64,000 bases of DNA from the NCBI RefSeq assembly GCF_000953825.1, contig NZ_BBUL01000090.1, positions 1 to 64,000 on the forward strand. The letters run 5' to 3'. Both the position numbers and the translations under genes were made by a program. Below are positions 7,724-19,600 of this stretch, in pieces. Position 1 is the stretch's first letter. Each line of letters starts with the position of its first letter. The notes under the pieces were generated by a model. It did no database searches and was not told the DNA's origin. It saw only the letters and a list, made by a program, of their open reading frames with translations. The DNA comes from Cellvibrio sp. OA-2007. Its GTDB lineage: Bacteria > Pseudomonadota > Gammaproteobacteria > Pseudomonadales > Cellvibrionaceae.

Positions 7724-8578
7724 CTATTCAGCCACAGCGGCGAGAACTTTTAATACATCGACCGTGGCAGCAACATCATGCACACGAATAATGGCAGCAC
7801 CGCGCTGCGCTGCAAGCAACGCTAGCGCCAAACTACCCGGCAAACGCTCATCGACCGCGCGATCAAGCAACTGCGCCACCATCGACTTGCGCGACAGACC
7901 GACCAATAAGGGGCACCCTAACTCACCCAACTCCGGCAAGCGCCGCAAAAGCGCGAGATTATGCGCGAGTGTCTTACCAAAGCCAAATCCGGGATCAAGA
8001 AGAATTCGCTCCAAAGGAATAGCATGCGCATGGCAATCAGCGATGCGCGCGCGCAAAAAAATACTCACTTCTGCGATGACATCATCGTAGTGAGGGTTTT
8101 GTTGCATGTTATCTGGCTGCCCCTGCATATGCATAAGGCAAACAGGCAAACCCGTGGCAGCAGCAGCGGCCAGCGCGCCCTCTCGTTGCAATGCTCGCAC
8201 ATCATTAATAAGACTCGCGCCCGCTTTAGCCGACTCAGTGATCACAATCGCAGTGCTTGTATCAACTGAAACCAAAGCACCAAGCCTATCAACCAGCGCG
8301 GATACCACGGGAACCACGCGATCCAACTCTTCTTGCTCGGACACAGCGACCGCACCAGGGCGGGTCGACTCGCCCCCCACATCAATGATCTTCGCTCCTT
8401 CATCCAACATCTGCTCAGCACGGCGAACAACAAGGTCTAACGAGAGCGTATTACCCGAGTAATAACTGCCGCCATCTGAAAAGGAATCGGGCGTGGCATT
8501 CAGAATTCCCATCACCACCGGGCGAGAAATATCCAGTAGATGCTGGCCGCAATTAAGTGAGGATGGAGGAAATTGCAT
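7724..8578 (-). CDS. folP: dihydropteroate synthase
   Basis: Joins p-aminobenzoate to dihydropterin pyrophosphate in folate synthesis; the target of sulfonamides. Seen: GILNATPDSFSDGG, DVGGESTRPGA, DPGFGFGKT and the C-terminal RVHDVAAT. The frame extends to 8635, but that upstream codon lies inside the hairpin that ends ftsH, while the ATG at 8578 has AGGG upstream and gives 284 residues, close to family length. The start at 8578 is therefore preferred. It is followed by glmM. Confidence 0.95.
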   Translation of the reverse strand: MQFPPSSLNCGQHLLDISRPVVMGILNATPDSFSDGGSYYSGNTLSLDLVVRRAEQMLDEGAKIIDVGGESTRPGAVAVSEQEELDRVVPVVSALVDRLGALVSVDTSTAIVITESAKAGASLINDVRALQREGALAAAAATGLPVCLMHMQGQPDNMQQNPHYDDVIAEVSIFLRARIADCHAHAIPLERILLDPGFGFGKTLAHNLALLRRLPELGELGCPLLVGLSRKSMVAQLLDRAVDERLPGSLALALLAAQRGAAIIRVHDVAATVDVLKVLAAVAE

Positions 8579-8627
8579 ATATACCCTGAGCGTTTCGAAT
8601 GCTTTTTTAAAACCTTGCGAGGAATAA

Positions 8628-8661
8628 AACAACAACCCCGAGCAAGCTCGGGGTTGTTGTT
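8628..8661 (-). terminator. strong hairpin between ftsH and folP
   Basis: A perfect 16-bp stem (AACAACAACCCCGAGC and its complement) with a 2-base centre, directly after ftsH. The G-C core with flanking A/T-rich arms fits an intrinsic terminator. It would partly separate ftsH from folP. Confidence 0.75.
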
Positions 8662-8679
8662 GATATTTAACGCAAATAC

Positions 8680-10587
8680 TTAATGAGTATTTGCTGGTCC
8701 GCCAATAGGACCCGCTGGGTTTTCACCCGGAACATCTTTATCGCGCAGATGACTATTGAAGTCATCATCATTCCACTCACGCGGCGGGCGCACTTTGCGG
8801 CGAGCCATTAAGTCAGCTACTTGATCAGAGTCGATAGTTTCATATTCCATCAACGCATCTTTCATAGCCTCAAGGATATCGCGGTTATCTTCCAGGATTT
8901 TTGTTGCACGCGCATAACATTCATTAATAATACGGCGAACTTCTTCGTCGATTTGCTTGGATGTCTCACCAGAATATTGCTGCGTTGCCATGCCAGGATA
9001 AGCGCCCTCTTCTTCACCATAGTGAAGTGGGCCCAACTTAGCCGACAAACCCCATTTAGTCACCATATTGCGCGCCAAGCTTGTTGCGCGCTCAATATCG
9101 TTAGAAGCGCCAGTGGTAACGCCATCCAAGCCCAGTGTCATCTCTTCCGCGATTCGACCACCAAAAAGACTGCACAAGCTGGATTCTAGGGCGCGTTTGC
9201 TGTAGCTGTACTTATCCTCTTCAGGTAAATAGTGCGTTACACCCAAAGCCCGGCCACGGGGAATAATCGAGACTTTATGCACGGGATCATGCTCTGGCAC
9301 CATACAGCCTATAATGGCGTGACCAGCTTCATGGTAAGCAGTATTTTCTTTCTCTTTTTCGCTCATCACCATAGATTTGCGCTCGGCGCCCATCATGATT
9401 TTATCGCGCGCTTTTTCAAAATCTTCCATGGTGACTAAACGCTTATTGCCGCGCGCAGCCATCAACGCCGCTTCGTTGACGAGGTTTGCCAATTCAGCAC
9501 CAGAAAAACCTGGTGTTCCCCGAGCAATAACCGACGCACTAACACGCTCATCGATAGGCACTTTGCGCATGTGAACTTTAAGGATTTGCTCGCGACCACG
9601 AATGTCGGGCAAACCAACATAAACCTGACGGTCAAAACGACCCGGGCGCAGCAAGGCCTTGTCCAATACATCAGCGCGGTTAGTTGCTGCGATAATAATG
9701 ACGCCATCATTGCCCTCAAAACCATCCATCTCAACCAGTAATTGGTTCAGGGTTTGCTCGCGCTCGTCGTGACCACCACCATGACCGCCCCCGCGATGAC
9801 GACCGACAGCATCGATCTCATCGATAAAAATAATGCACGGTGCCTGCTTTTTAGCCTGTTCAAACATGTCGCGCACACGGCTTGCGCCAACACCGACAAA
9901 CATTTCAACAAAATCAGAACCGGAAATAGAAAAGAAAGGCACCTTAGCTTCACCCGCAATTGCTTTTGCCAGCAAGGTTTTACCGGTACCCGGAGGGCCA
10001 ACCATTAATACGCCACGAGGGATTTGTCCACCCAAACGCTGAAACTTAGTCGGGTCGCGCAGGTACTGCACCAACTCTTGCACTTCTTCTTTGGCTTCAT
10101 CGACACCAGCCACATCGGCAAAGGTGGTTTTGATTTGGTCTTCACCAAGCAGGCGCGCTTTGCTTTTACCAAAGCTCATGGGACCACCCTTACCACCTGC
10201 ACCGCCCTGCATCTGACGCATAAAGAACCAGAATACGGCAATAATGATCAAGATCGGGAAGCTGGCCACCAGTAGCTGATTAAGTAAGCTTGGCTGTTCA
10301 ATTTCGCGCCCTTTAATCACCACATTGTGGTTATAAAGATCGTCAATTAACTTTGGGTCTTGAACCTGTGGGCGAATAGTCTTGAAGGTAGAGTTGTCTC
10401 TGTTAACACCCTCAATAACCAAACCATCGATAGTCACTTCCTGCACTCGATCATCGCGCACACTGGAAATAAAATCGGAATAATTGAGCGTGTTGCTAGC
10501 CGACTGCTTGTTAAAGCCCTCAAAAACACTGAAGAGGACAACGGCAATGACCAGCCAGAGCACGAGATTCTTGGTTATATCGTTCAA
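8680..10587 (-). CDS. ftsH: ATP-dependent zinc metalloprotease FtsH
   Basis: Membrane-anchored AAA+ protease that degrades membrane and short-lived proteins. Membrane segments lie at about 6-24 and 105-125, with a periplasmic region between. Then come the Walker A GPPGTGKT, Walker [10 protein letters not shown], the second region of homology ([17 protein letters not shown]) and the zinc site HEAGH. The 635 residues are complete. The start is a TTG at 10587 with GAGGA seven bases upstream, matching the family's MND... N-terminus. In most relatives rlmE (ftsJ) lies just upstream; here there is none. Confidence 0.97.
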   Translation of the reverse strand: MNDITKNLVLWLVIAVVLFSVFEGFNKQSASNTLNYSDFISSVRDDRVQEVTIDGLVIEGVNRDNSTFKTIRPQVQDPKLIDDLYNHNVVIKGREIEQPSLLNQLLVASFPILIIIAVFWFFMRQMQGGAGGKGGPMSFGKSKARLLGEDQIKTTFADVAGVDEAKEEVQELVQYLRDPTKFQRLGGQIPRGVLMVGPPGTGKTLLAKAIAGEAKVPFFSISGSDFVEMFVGVGASRVRDMFEQAKKQAPCIIFIDEIDAVGRHRGGGHGGGHDEREQTLNQLLVEMDGFEGNDGVIIIAATNRADVLDKALLRPGRFDRQVYVGLPDIRGREQILKVHMRKVPIDERVSASVIARGTPGFSGAELANLVNEAALMAARGNKRLVTMEDFEKARDKIMMGAERKSMVMSEKEKENTAYHEAGHAIIGCMVPEHDPVHKVSIIPRGRALGVTHYLPEEDKYSYSKRALESSLCSLFGGRIAEEMTLGLDGVTTGASNDIERATSLARNMVTKWGLSAKLGPLHYGEEEGAYPGMATQQYSGETSKQIDEEVRRIINECYARATKILEDNRDILEAMKDALMEYETIDSDQVADLMARRKVRPPREWNDDDFNSHLRDKDVPGENPAGPIGGPANTH

Positions 10588-10986
10588 GGAAAATTCCTCA
10601 CAGTTACATCAAATTGTTAATGGCCAGCAACTAAAATGCCCGATCTATACACAGGGAAAGGCAGATACTTACACATTCGTCAGCTTATATCGTCGATTTT
10701 TTCACAGCTTAACGCCCCATAACACCCAATCGAACCTTATAGGCGACCATTTATCATCTCGGTATACGAACGCTCAGGATACCTTAGACTAGCGGCCAGA
10801 CAAAACTATCTATGCCGTTCATTTGGGGGCTCAGTGCACATATTGCAAGTGCAGACAGGTAAAACCGCCCCGAATAGACAATAAAATCAAGCGATACGGG
10901 GCCCAGTTTGTGGCAAATCCAAACCTCGACACACAGAATGGAGTAGAATGCCGGCCATTATTTCTTCCATTCGTTAAGGTAAGTTT
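10588..10986. promoter_or_regulatory. divergent ftsH-yhbY intergenic region, without rlmE
   Basis: About 400 bases between the divergent ftsH and yhbY genes. It must hold both promoters. No reading frame of RlmE type is present, and the space is too small for one (about 620 bases needed). I see no clear RNA gene here. Confidence 0.5.
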
Positions 10987-11289
10987 ATGCCGATTAACCC
11001 AGAGCGTAAAAAACAATTTCGTACCATAGGCCACAAGCTTAATCCCATCGTCACTATTGCAGGCAATGGTTTGAGCGATGGCGTTCTTGCTGAACTCAAT
11101 CGCGCACTGGACGACCATGAGCTGATCAAGGTGAAACTGGCTATTGCCGAGCGCGAAGAGCGCAAAGAAGTTGTCGCAGAGCTTGTTGCACTGCCCAATG
11201 TTGAACTGATTCAGGAAATTGGCAAAATAGTTTTACTCTATCGTCACAATAAAAGAGCCAACCCAAAACTGTCTAATATCCAGCGTTAA
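10987..11289 (+). CDS. yhbY: YhbY-family RNA-binding protein
   Basis: A 100-residue CRS1-YhbY (CRM) domain protein that associates with pre-50S ribosomal particles. Seen: the N-terminal LNPIVTIAGNGLSDGVLAEL and the VGKIVLLYR-like ending (IGKIVLLYRHNK). The family's GxxG loop is replaced by AGNG at the expected place. It is transcribed divergently from ftsH and converges on greA, the common yhbY position. ATG at 10987 with TAAGG upstream. Confidence 0.92.
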   Translation: MPINPERKKQFRTIGHKLNPIVTIAGNGLSDGVLAELNRALDDHELIKVKLAIAEREERKEVVAELVALPNVELIQEIGKIVLLYRHNKRANPKLSNIQR

Positions 11290-11310
11290 TCGATACATCT
11301 CATTTAAGCG

Positions 11311-11352
11311 CCCATAAAAAAACCGCCGTGTTCAATGGCGGTTTTTTATGGG
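11311..11352. terminator. bidirectional terminator between yhbY and greA
   Basis: A 16-bp stem (CCCATAAAAAACCGCC-type arm and its complement, with one extra A on the left) around a short loop, with T runs inside the arms on both strands. It serves both the plus-strand yhbY and the minus-strand greA. Confidence 0.85.
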
Positions 11353-11370
11353 AGATGCTCACTACATCGA

Positions 11371-11850
11371 CTAGATATGTTCAACCTTGTCGATTTCGTA
11401 ATCCACATCGCCGCCAGGTGCTCTAACCACAACCACATCCCCCTCTTCTTTACCCACCAACGCACGCGCGATAGGTGAGTTCACCGAGATCTTATTGGCT
11501 TTCACATCAGCCTCATCGTCACCCACAATTTGATAGGTAACAGATTGATCGGTATCCAAGTTGATGATGGTAACAGTAGTGCCGAAAATCACTTTGCCAG
11601 TATGAGGAATCTTGGTCACATCAATGATTTGCGCATTGCTGAGTTTGCCCTCGATTTCCTGAATGCGACCTTCACAGAAACTCTGCTGCTCGCGCGCAGC
11701 AGAGTATTCGGCGTTTTCTTTCAAATCGCCATGGGCACGCGCCTCGGCAATCGCGTTGACGATGCGCGGGCGCTGTACTTTTTTCAGGTCTTCCAATTCC
11801 AGCGCTAATTTTTCAGCGCCTTGATTTGTCATGGGGAACTTAGTACTCAT
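11371..11850 (-). CDS. greA: transcription elongation factor GreA
   Basis: Rescues backtracked RNA polymerase by stimulating transcript cleavage. The N-terminal coiled coil (residues about 10-75) carries the acidic tip in [17 protein letters not shown], and the C-terminal FKBP-like domain follows ([18 protein letters not shown]). The ATG at 11850 has AAGGA six bases upstream and gives 159 residues; an in-frame TTG at 11856 is less likely. It lies nine bases after carB, as in the usual carA-carB-greA operon. Confidence 0.96.
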   Translation of the reverse strand: MSTKFPMTNQGAEKLALELEDLKKVQRPRIVNAIAEARAHGDLKENAEYSAAREQQSFCEGRIQEIEGKLSNAQIIDVTKIPHTGKVIFGTTVTIINLDTDQSVTYQIVGDDEADVKANKISVNSPIARALVGKEEGDVVVVRAPGGDVDYEIDKVEHI

Positions 11851-11859
11851 GGACAATCC

Positions 11860-14800
11860 TTATTTATTCAGTCGCAGATGTAAATCCTGCAAGCGGCGAA
11901 CTTCAATATGTTGACCCTGTTTCAGCGCCATACAAACTGCCTGACTGGCAGCCAGTGTGGTGTTGTAATAAACACGGTGATTTTCGGCACTGCGGCGAAT
12001 CGATGATGAATCACGCGTAGCCTGACGCCCCTCTACAGTATTAAGGATCAAATCGATCTCATCGTTCTTGATCATATCCACAATATGCGGGCGACCTTCT
12101 TGAACCTTGTTGACAACTTGCACACTCAAGCCAGCAGATTCCAATACTGCAGCAGTGCCGCGTGTTGCTACCAATTTAAAGCCGAGTTCGGCAAGATCTT
12201 TACCAACACCCACAATGCCATCTTTATCCATATCGCGCACACTCAGGAACGCGGTACCGGTTTCAGGAATGCGGTTGCTAGCACCCAGCTGTGATTTGCC
12301 ATAGGCCTCACCAAAGGTATCGCCCACACCCATCACTTCACCGGTCGATTTCATTTCTGGCCCGAGGATAGGATCAACTGCCGGGAATTTATTGAACGGG
12401 AATACCGCCTCTTTCACACTGAAATAGGTTGGGATAATTTCTTTGGTGAAGCCCTGCTGCGCCAATGACATGCCCGCCTGACAGCGCGCAGCCACTTTTG
12501 CCAAAGAAACACCAATACACTTGGAAACAAACGGAACAGTGCGCGATGCACGCGGGTTCACTTCAATAACGTAAATCTTGCCATCTTGATAGGCGAGCTG
12601 GGTATTCATCAAACCGATCACACCCAATTCGATTGCCATTTGTTTAACTTGCTCGCGCATGGCATCTTGCACATCTGCTGGCAGCGAGTAAGGCGGCAGT
12701 GAACAAGCTGAGTCACCTGAGTGCACACCACACTGTTCAATATGCTGCATGATGCCACCGATCACTACTTGCTGACCGTCAGACACAGAATCAATATCAA
12801 CTTCAATCGCGTTATTGAGGAAGTGATCGAGCAATACCGGCGCATCTTCCGATACTTGTACTGCGGTGCGCATGTAGGTGCGCAACTCTTCTTCTTTATA
12901 AACGATTTCCATCGCACGGCCACCCAATACATAGGACGGGCGAACCACTAATGGATAGCCAACTTTGTCAGCGGCGAGCAATGCCTCTTCAAGTGAGCGC
13001 ACAATCGCGTTAGGCGGCTGCAACAGACCCAATTTGTGGATCATTTGTTGGAAACGCTCACGGTCTTCGGCTTTGTCGATTGCATCCGGGCTGGTACCAA
13101 TAATTGGTACACCTTCGGCTTCCAGCGCGCGCGCCAACTTCAGCGGCGTCTGGCCACCGAACTGCACAATCACACCAACCGGTTTTTCTTTGTGGACAAT
13201 TTCCAATACATCTTCAAGTGTTACTGGCTCAAAGAACAAACGATCAGAAGTGTCGTAGTCGGTTGAAACGGTTTCAGGGTTACAGTTAACCATAATGGTT
13301 TCGTAACCGTCTTCACGCATCGCCAGTGCCGCGTGTACACAGCAGTAATCGAATTCGATACCCTGACCGATACGGTTTGGACCACCACCAATAACCAAAA
13401 TCTTTTTCTTATCGCTTGGATTCGCTTCGCACTCTTCTTCGTAAGTCGAATACATGTACGCAGTCGAGGTAGCAAATTCCGCGGCACAAGTATCCACACG
13501 CTTATAGACCGGACGAATACTTAAACCTTGACGATAGTGACGCACTTCTTTTTCGGTTGCACCGAGCAAGAGCGCTAAACGCTTATCGGAAAAACCTTTG
13601 CGCTTGAGCTGGAATAATTTGTCTGCATCCAAATCAGTTAATGATTTACCGCGCAGCGACAATTCCAAATCAATCAGTTCTTTAACTTGCACCAAGAACC
13701 AAGGATCAATTTTTGAGAGATTAAAGGCGTCGTTAACGCTCATGCCCATACGGAACGCATCGCCGACATACCAGATACGCTCAGCGCCAGCGGTAGTCAA
13801 TTCGCGGCGAACTTTTGCAGCGCCCTCTTCGGTGGTGTAGTCCACTTTGGATTCAAAACCGGCAGAGCCAACTTCCAAACCGCGCAGCGCTTTTTGCAAG
13901 GATTCCTGGAAGGTGCGACCGATTGCCATCACCTCGCCTACAGACTTCATTTGTGTGGTTAAACGCGCATCGGCATCGCCGAATTTTTCAAAGGTGAAGC
14001 GCGGTACTTTTGTTACCACGTAATCGATTGATGGTTCAAACGAAGCAGGCGTTGCACCGCCGGTAATTTCGTTTTGCAATTCGTCGAGGGTATAACCCAC
14101 TGCCAATTTCGCGGCGATTTTTGCAATCGGGAAACCGGTAGCTTTTGAAGCCAGTGCAGATGAACGCGATACACGCGGGTTCATCTCAATCACCACCATA
14201 CGGCCATCAACCGGGTTCACCGCAAATTGCACGTTAGAACCGCCAGTTTCCACGCCGATTTCACGCAATACCGCAATCGATGCATTACGCATGATTTGGT
14301 ATTCCTTGTCGGTCAGGGTTTGCGCTGGCGCAACAGTAATCGAGTCGCCGGTGTGAACGCCCATAGGATCAAAGTTTTCAATCGAACAAACGATGATGCA
14401 GTTGTCGTTTTTGTCGCGCACCACTTCCATCTCGTACTCTTTCCAGCCGAGCAGAGATTCATCGATCAATAATTCATTGGTGGGCGAAAGATCCAAACCG
14501 CGGGTACAGATTTCTTCAAACTCGTCCCAGTTGTAAGCGATACCACCACCAGAACCACCCATGGTAAACGACGGGCGGATAATACAAGGGAAGCCAAACT
14601 CTTTTGGTGCTTCTTTGGCTTCTTCCAAGCTATGAACGATTTTTGCGCGGGCGCAGGAGAGGCCGATACGCTTCATCGCCTGATCAAACAGGTTGCGATC
14701 TTCCGCCATGTTGATGGCTTCTTCTTTCGCGCCGATCAACTCCACATTGTATTTTTCCAGCACGCCGTTTTTGGCCAGTGCCAAGGCGCAGTTCAATGCG

Positions 14801-15081
14801 GTTTGCCCACCCATGGTTGGCAGGATTACATCGGGGCGCTCTTTTTCGATGATCTTGGCAACGGTTTGCCATTCAATCGGTTCGATATAGGTTGCATCCG
14901 CCATGGCCGGGTCGGTCATGATGGTAGCTGGGTTAGAGTTAACCAGAATGACGCGGTAACCCTCTTCACGCAGGGCCTTACAGGCTTGGGCGCCAGAGTA
15001 GTCAAACTCACAGGCCTGACCGATTACAATCGGGCCAGCGCCGAGAATCAAAATACTGTTTATGTCTGTACGTTTTGGCAT
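11860..15081 (-). CDS. carB: carbamoyl-phosphate synthase large subunit
   Basis: Makes carbamoyl phosphate from bicarbonate, ammonia (from CarA) and two ATP for arginine and pyrimidine synthesis. The 1073 residues hold two homologous ATP-grasp halves (about 1-400 and 550-935; [17 protein letters not shown] and [16 protein letters not shown] open each half), an oligomerisation domain between them, and the C-terminal MGS-like allosteric domain (about 940-1073). It lies 11 bases after carA. ATG at 15081 with GGAG upstream. Confidence 0.98.
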   Translation of the reverse strand: MPKRTDINSILILGAGPIVIGQACEFDYSGAQACKALREEGYRVILVNSNPATIMTDPAMADATYIEPIEWQTVAKIIEKERPDVILPTMGGQTALNCALALAKNGVLEKYNVELIGAKEEAINMAEDRNLFDQAMKRIGLSCARAKIVHSLEEAKEAPKEFGFPCIIRPSFTMGGSGGGIAYNWDEFEEICTRGLDLSPTNELLIDESLLGWKEYEMEVVRDKNDNCIIVCSIENFDPMGVHTGDSITVAPAQTLTDKEYQIMRNASIAVLREIGVETGGSNVQFAVNPVDGRMVVIEMNPRVSRSSALASKATGFPIAKIAAKLAVGYTLDELQNEITGGATPASFEPSIDYVVTKVPRFTFEKFGDADARLTTQMKSVGEVMAIGRTFQESLQKALRGLEVGSAGFESKVDYTTEEGAAKVRRELTTAGAERIWYVGDAFRMGMSVNDAFNLSKIDPWFLVQVKELIDLELSLRGKSLTDLDADKLFQLKRKGFSDKRLALLLGATEKEVRHYRQGLSIRPVYKRVDTCAAEFATSTAYMYSTYEEECEANPSDKKKILVIGGGPNRIGQGIEFDYCCVHAALAMREDGYETIMVNCNPETVSTDYDTSDRLFFEPVTLEDVLEIVHKEKPVGVIVQFGGQTPLKLARALEAEGVPIIGTSPDAIDKAEDRERFQQMIHKLGLLQPPNAIVRSLEEALLAADKVGYPLVVRPSYVLGGRAMEIVYKEEELRTYMRTAVQVSEDAPVLLDHFLNNAIEVDIDSVSDGQQVVIGGIMQHIEQCGVHSGDSACSLPPYSLPADVQDAMREQVKQMAIELGVIGLMNTQLAYQDGKIYVIEVNPRASRTVPFVSKCIGVSLAKVAARCQAGMSLAQQGFTKEIIPTYFSVKEAVFPFNKFPAVDPILGPEMKSTGEVMGVGDTFGEAYGKSQLGASNRIPETGTAFLSVRDMDKDGIVGVGKDLAELGFKLVATRGTAAVLESAGLSVQVVNKVQEGRPHIVDMIKNDEIDLILNTVEGRQATRDSSSIRRSAENHRVYYNTTLAASQAVCMALKQGQHIEVRRLQDLHLRLNK

Positions 15082-15092
15082 GTCGGCTCCGA

Positions 15093-16250
15093 TTAAGACT
15101 TGCGGGCTTGCATCAATTCAATAAAGTGGTCAAACAGGATGTCGGCCTCATGTGGACCAGGGCTCGCTTCGGGGTGCCCCTGGAAGCTGAACGCAGGTTT
15201 ATCTGTGCGGTGAATACCCTGCAGAGAACCATCAAACAGCGACTTGTGGGTCGCTTTAAGATTGGAGGGCAAACTGCTTTCCTCAACCGCAAACCCGTGG
15301 TTCTGCGCGGTGATCATTACCCGCTTGGTGGCCAGATCCTGTACCGGATGGTTGCCGCCGTGATGGCCAAATTTCATCTTGATAGTCTTGGCACCCGAGG
15401 CGAGCGCCAAGAGTTGGTGACCAAGGCAAATACCAAATACCGGAATCTCGGTTTCCAAAATGGTTTTAATCGCTTCGATGGCATAGGTACAAGGCTCAGG
15501 ATCGCCAGGGCCATTGGAGAGGAAAACACCGTCTGGATTCATTGCCAATACATCGGCTGCGGGCGTTTTTGCGGGCACGACGATTAGCTCGCAATCGCGA
15601 TCAGCCAGCATGCGCAAAATATTGCGTTTAACACCGTAGTCGTAGGCCACGACTTTGAATTTTTTCGCACCGGTTAAGGTCTTGTGACCTTCACCTAGCG
15701 CCCAAGTACTTTCATTCCACTGATAGGATTCACTCACAGTGACTTCTTTGGCGAGGTCCAGACCTTTCAATCCGCCAAAGGCTTTAGCAGCAGCAAGCGC
15801 CTTGGCTTCATCTATGTTATCGCCGGCCATCAGGCAGCCATTTTGAGCGCCTTTATCGCGCAGGATTCGAGTCAAGCGGCGGGTATCTATATCGGCAATG
15901 CCAATCACATTGCGCGCTTTAAGGTAATCCGAAAGGCTTTCTTGATTGCGGAAACTGCTCGCCAACAGCGGAAGATCGCGAATCACCAACCCGGTTGCCC
16001 AGATTCGCTCGCATTCTTCGTCTTCGCTATTAGTACCGGTATTACCGATGTGAGGATAAGTGAGGGTAACAATTTGCTGAGCGTAGGATGGATCGGTAAG
16101 GATTTCCTGATAACCGGTGATTGCGGTATTAAATACCACCTCACCTACCGATAAACCTTCAGCACCAATTGCGGTACCACGGAAAACACTACCGTCGGCA
16201 AGAACCAAAATGGCCTTCTTCGGGGCAGGAAGGGATTCCTGAGTAGTCAA
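15093..16250 (-). CDS. carA: carbamoyl-phosphate synthase small subunit
   Basis: Glutamine amidotransferase subunit that feeds ammonia to CarB. The N-terminal domain begins [13 protein letters not shown]; the class I amidotransferase domain has the nucleophile Cys in GICLGHQLL and the His/Glu pair in [11 protein letters not shown]. The frame reaches a GTG at 16301, but a TTG at 16250 has a perfect AGGAGG five bases upstream and gives 385 residues, nearer the family length. The start at 16250 is therefore preferred. The gene usually follows dapB; here about 6 kb of other genes separates them. Confidence 0.95.
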   Translation of the reverse strand: MTTQESLPAPKKAILVLADGSVFRGTAIGAEGLSVGEVVFNTAITGYQEILTDPSYAQQIVTLTYPHIGNTGTNSEDEECERIWATGLVIRDLPLLASSFRNQESLSDYLKARNVIGIADIDTRRLTRILRDKGAQNGCLMAGDNIDEAKALAAAKAFGGLKGLDLAKEVTVSESYQWNESTWALGEGHKTLTGAKKFKVVAYDYGVKRNILRMLADRDCELIVVPAKTPAADVLAMNPDGVFLSNGPGDPEPCTYAIEAIKTILETEIPVFGICLGHQLLALASGAKTIKMKFGHHGGNHPVQDLATKRVMITAQNHGFAVEESSLPSNLKATHKSLFDGSLQGIHRTDKPAFSFQGHPEASPGPHEADILFDHFIELMQARKS

Positions 16251-16255
16251 AACAA

Positions 16256-16261
16256 CCTCCT
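16256..16261 (-). promoter_or_regulatory. ribosome-binding site deciding the carA start
   Basis: AGGAGG on the minus strand, five bases before the TTG at 16250. It is the best site in the region and favours the shorter CarA. Confidence 0.65.
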
Positions 16262-16301
16262 GAGCTGGTTGGGTTTTGGCTTGGAGAACACCGGCAGTCA
16301 C

Positions 16302-16633
16302 AAACCCTGCGGGATACCCTTAAAGCAAGCTAATAAATCGTTGTAGGTTCGTCATCCAAATCGCACAGACGTTCAGTTTTTTCAGGCTCAAAAAAACGGT
16401 CGCATTGACACTTAAAAAGTGGACAGCGCGATAAGTTATTGAGTACAAAGGCAAAATTGATCTGACTGTAAAACGTTTGGTTGTAAAAAAGCGAGATGAA
16501 ACGCTGATCTCATCTCGCCTTTTTATGTTCTTGTGCGAACCGTTTTGTATTCTTGTGCAGAGCCGTTTCAGGCGGCCGCAATCTGACCGCGAATTCTACG
16601 GGACTGTCGCGTCCCTGTCTATTGGAATATACC
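16302..16633. other. intergenic region upstream of carA
   Basis: About 330 bases holding the terminator of the metalloprotease gene (16486-16523) and, closer to carA, presumably the carAB promoter and leader. I could not recognise an attenuator or arginine operator with confidence. Confidence 0.4.
16486..16523 (-). terminator. intrinsic terminator of the M60 protease gene
   Basis: Stem GCGAGATGA (16491-16499) with TCATCTCGC (16510-16518), flanked by A and T runs, so it could work in both directions. On the minus strand it lies about 110 bases after the metalloprotease stop. Confidence 0.75.
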
Positions 16634-19600
16634 TTAAAAACCGGCCGGATAGCTTGCTGTAGTGGTTACAACTACCGGGCTGCCAACACCGCTACCGTAA
16701 GTACTCAGGGATTTCATCGGGAAAATAAATTTACTGGCCACAGGCAAACTGTAAGCATTCACTTGCGCACTCGCAGCTGCGGAATAAGTAACACCCCACA
16801 AATCAAACACTGGACGCATATCACGACCGATAATATTGGATGCGGCAATCACCATAAAATCATTGCCATTCATGCTAGAAGGGTAGCTGGCATAGGTGCC
16901 AAAACCCAGAGCGCTGGCATTAGCTGCCCAACTACCGCTGCTGTTGCCGAAGTTGCGTTGCAGTAAATACATGAGCGTGTACAGCTCCCAGCCATCGTCA
17001 AACGCAGTGTTGTAATAATTAGCAAACTCAACTAGCTGACGATAAAACAATACCCGCTCGCTGTTGTTAACTGCATAGGCCGAATTCGACCAAATAGCGT
17101 TGTACACAGTCTGGGTTGGGTTGGCATCCCCTTGTGCGCTTTTCATAATACTGAACACACAAGCCGCTACCGATTGGTTTTTGTCGGTGCAATAAACCGG
17201 CTGATTAGTGCTTATAGTACTTCTATCTTCATACACCATAGCGTTTTTAGCCTGGTTGTATTTGATGTGTTTGTGTATTGGGAAAATGTTATTGGACACC
17301 TCGCCAGAAATGCCGTCGTAAATTTTCAATCGACTCACTTGCAAGTTGTGCCCTACCTCATGGGTTTCACCCCAACCCAATGGTCCAAAGGCCCAATTTT
17401 GATCGTAGGGGTTGCCTGCACAGCCTGCGCCACACAAAGCCCATTCGTCCGCCACTACATGCTGCATTTGATCGCGGCGATGCTGAGCGCCCGTGCAATC
17501 CCAGCCCTTATTCGCACAAAAACCGGCCACCTCAGCACTGAGTGAAAACGCCCCTGAGGATGAATTAAAGCCTGCCAACTCATAGGTATCCTTAATAAAA
17601 TAAGTCCAAGTATCGGCCACCAAATTAGTCAGGCTATTCGAATAGGTGCTGAGCGAGGCATTAAATTTCGGCAGATTGGAGTGTAATGTCACCATCTCAG
17701 TTGCCATTACTACCCAATTGGTTGGAGTAGTGCTCAGCGCCTGCTGAAAGGCAGCCACTTCGGCGACGTCGTTCGGGTTGCGCAACACAGGATGGCTGAT
17801 TACATTGCTCACCTGCACACTCACATCCGGTTGGCCGCTGGCAGCGCCCACAAATAAATAAAGCGGGCCGCCGTAGGGGTTGGTAATCGTAAGGCTGCTG
17901 TTAGCAGCCAGCGCAGGGCGCGGTGAGCCCAGCTGGGTCGGGCGATCCATCACATTAAACGGGCGCGAGGTGTCGCGCAGGATGTTAACGCCAAAAGTAA
18001 CGCTGCCGGTGCCACTATCGGTGCGCGTCAAGGTCACCGTTTTTCCGGGCAATATATAAAGCCCTGTCGCATATTCCGTTGAACCGGTTTGTGGTGGTGC
18101 AACAGTGATGGTTTGGCTAAAAGTCGCAATATTGCTAGCAAAGAGACCGGAAAAGTTCCCCAGGTTTTGCGCCACCGTATTACTACTACGGGTCATATAG
18201 GAAGTGACATCAGAAAACAGCGAGCGTAGAAACTCGGTGGGATAAGTCTCCTTTTTGAAGGTAGACGAATAAGTCACCGCCTGGCGATACTTGTCCCCCA
18301 ACAAGATCAATAGCTTTTCCAGTTCATAACCACTGGCAGAAAAAATTGCGATTCCTTTGCTATCCAAGGCTCTGATCCGCGCACGCAATTCAGCAGCCGT
18401 AGTGCCGAACTCACTCATATAGAGCGCGTCGTCCGTGCAACTCACTGTCCCCACGTTACTGGCACAACCACTCCAAGTAGTGGTGAACGTGCCCTGCTCT
18501 AAACGATTCAGCAGTGGCTGTATGTTCTCCAAACCGGCAGGGTAATCACTCAAACTTGCCGGAGAGAGCGATTTCAAACCATAGCGAGTGTAAAAGTTAC
18601 CCGCCGAGTTAGGGCTAGAAATCCCCAACAAATCAAACACGCGTGTACTGATATCGCTCAAGCTCCAGGCCGAGTGGGTATAGAGTACGGGCACACCTTG
18701 GGTTAAGGCCGTATTCAACGCCTGGCTTAACGTGGCGCCACTGTAACCTGAGCCCGTATCTTGACCGATAATCAATAAATCTGCCCCCTGCAAACAATTA
18801 CTCAAGTTTGCGTTATCGCACAGATTATTGGCTTGACTAGCAGGGTTGGCACTAATTCCGTTAATGGTCACACCAGCGTAATTTGTCGCTAACCAAGTGC
18901 GCGTAGCAGATTCAAACGAGTTGGGCTGCTGCGCCACCACCACTTTAAGCCCGCTAAAGTCCGAACGTTTAGTCAACCACTGAACGGTGTTCAGCATAAA
19001 TTGATTCATACCGCTATTGCCGGGCACGCCAAAAGGGTGACCACCAAATACCGCATAGCGAGTCGCATTACTGGCACTCGCCGGATAGGCGCCCACCAAG
19101 GCTAAAGCCTGAGCGGCGGTGGAGGCCGTATCGCTGCCATACGCCCAATTGTTGGGTAGTGCCGACTGGTTTTGCAGTAAATCCAAACCCTGCAAATAAA
19201 TTGAACTTGTACCCGGATTCCAGTCAATCCCTGCAGTATTTGCACTATTGGGGGAACCATCGCTATTCAAACCAAAGAGCGCCTGCTTGGTACTGGCATA
19301 AGCTGTTTGTGTTTCATTCAGTTTTTGCTGAATAGCTGTGAGCAACTCAGGCTTGGTAACACTGCTGGCATTACCCGTCTGCAAGGCCGCACTCAAATTA
19401 CTATTGCCAACTGCACTGGAAGAAACACTACTAAGCGAGCTTGCACTACTAAACGAGCTATTACTTTTACTGGAAGCCAAGCTACTAAACGAGCTACTAC
19501 TCTTACTGGAAGCCAAGCTACTGAGCGATGACTTACTCGATAGGCTAGAGCCAAGACTTGCCGACGAAACCGCAGGCTGACTGCTTGCCGCAACACTTGA

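Noticed and set aside
8579-8635. Longer FolP N-terminus
   Set aside because: The upstream start codon lies within the stem of the ftsH terminator, and the family start fits the ATG at 8578.
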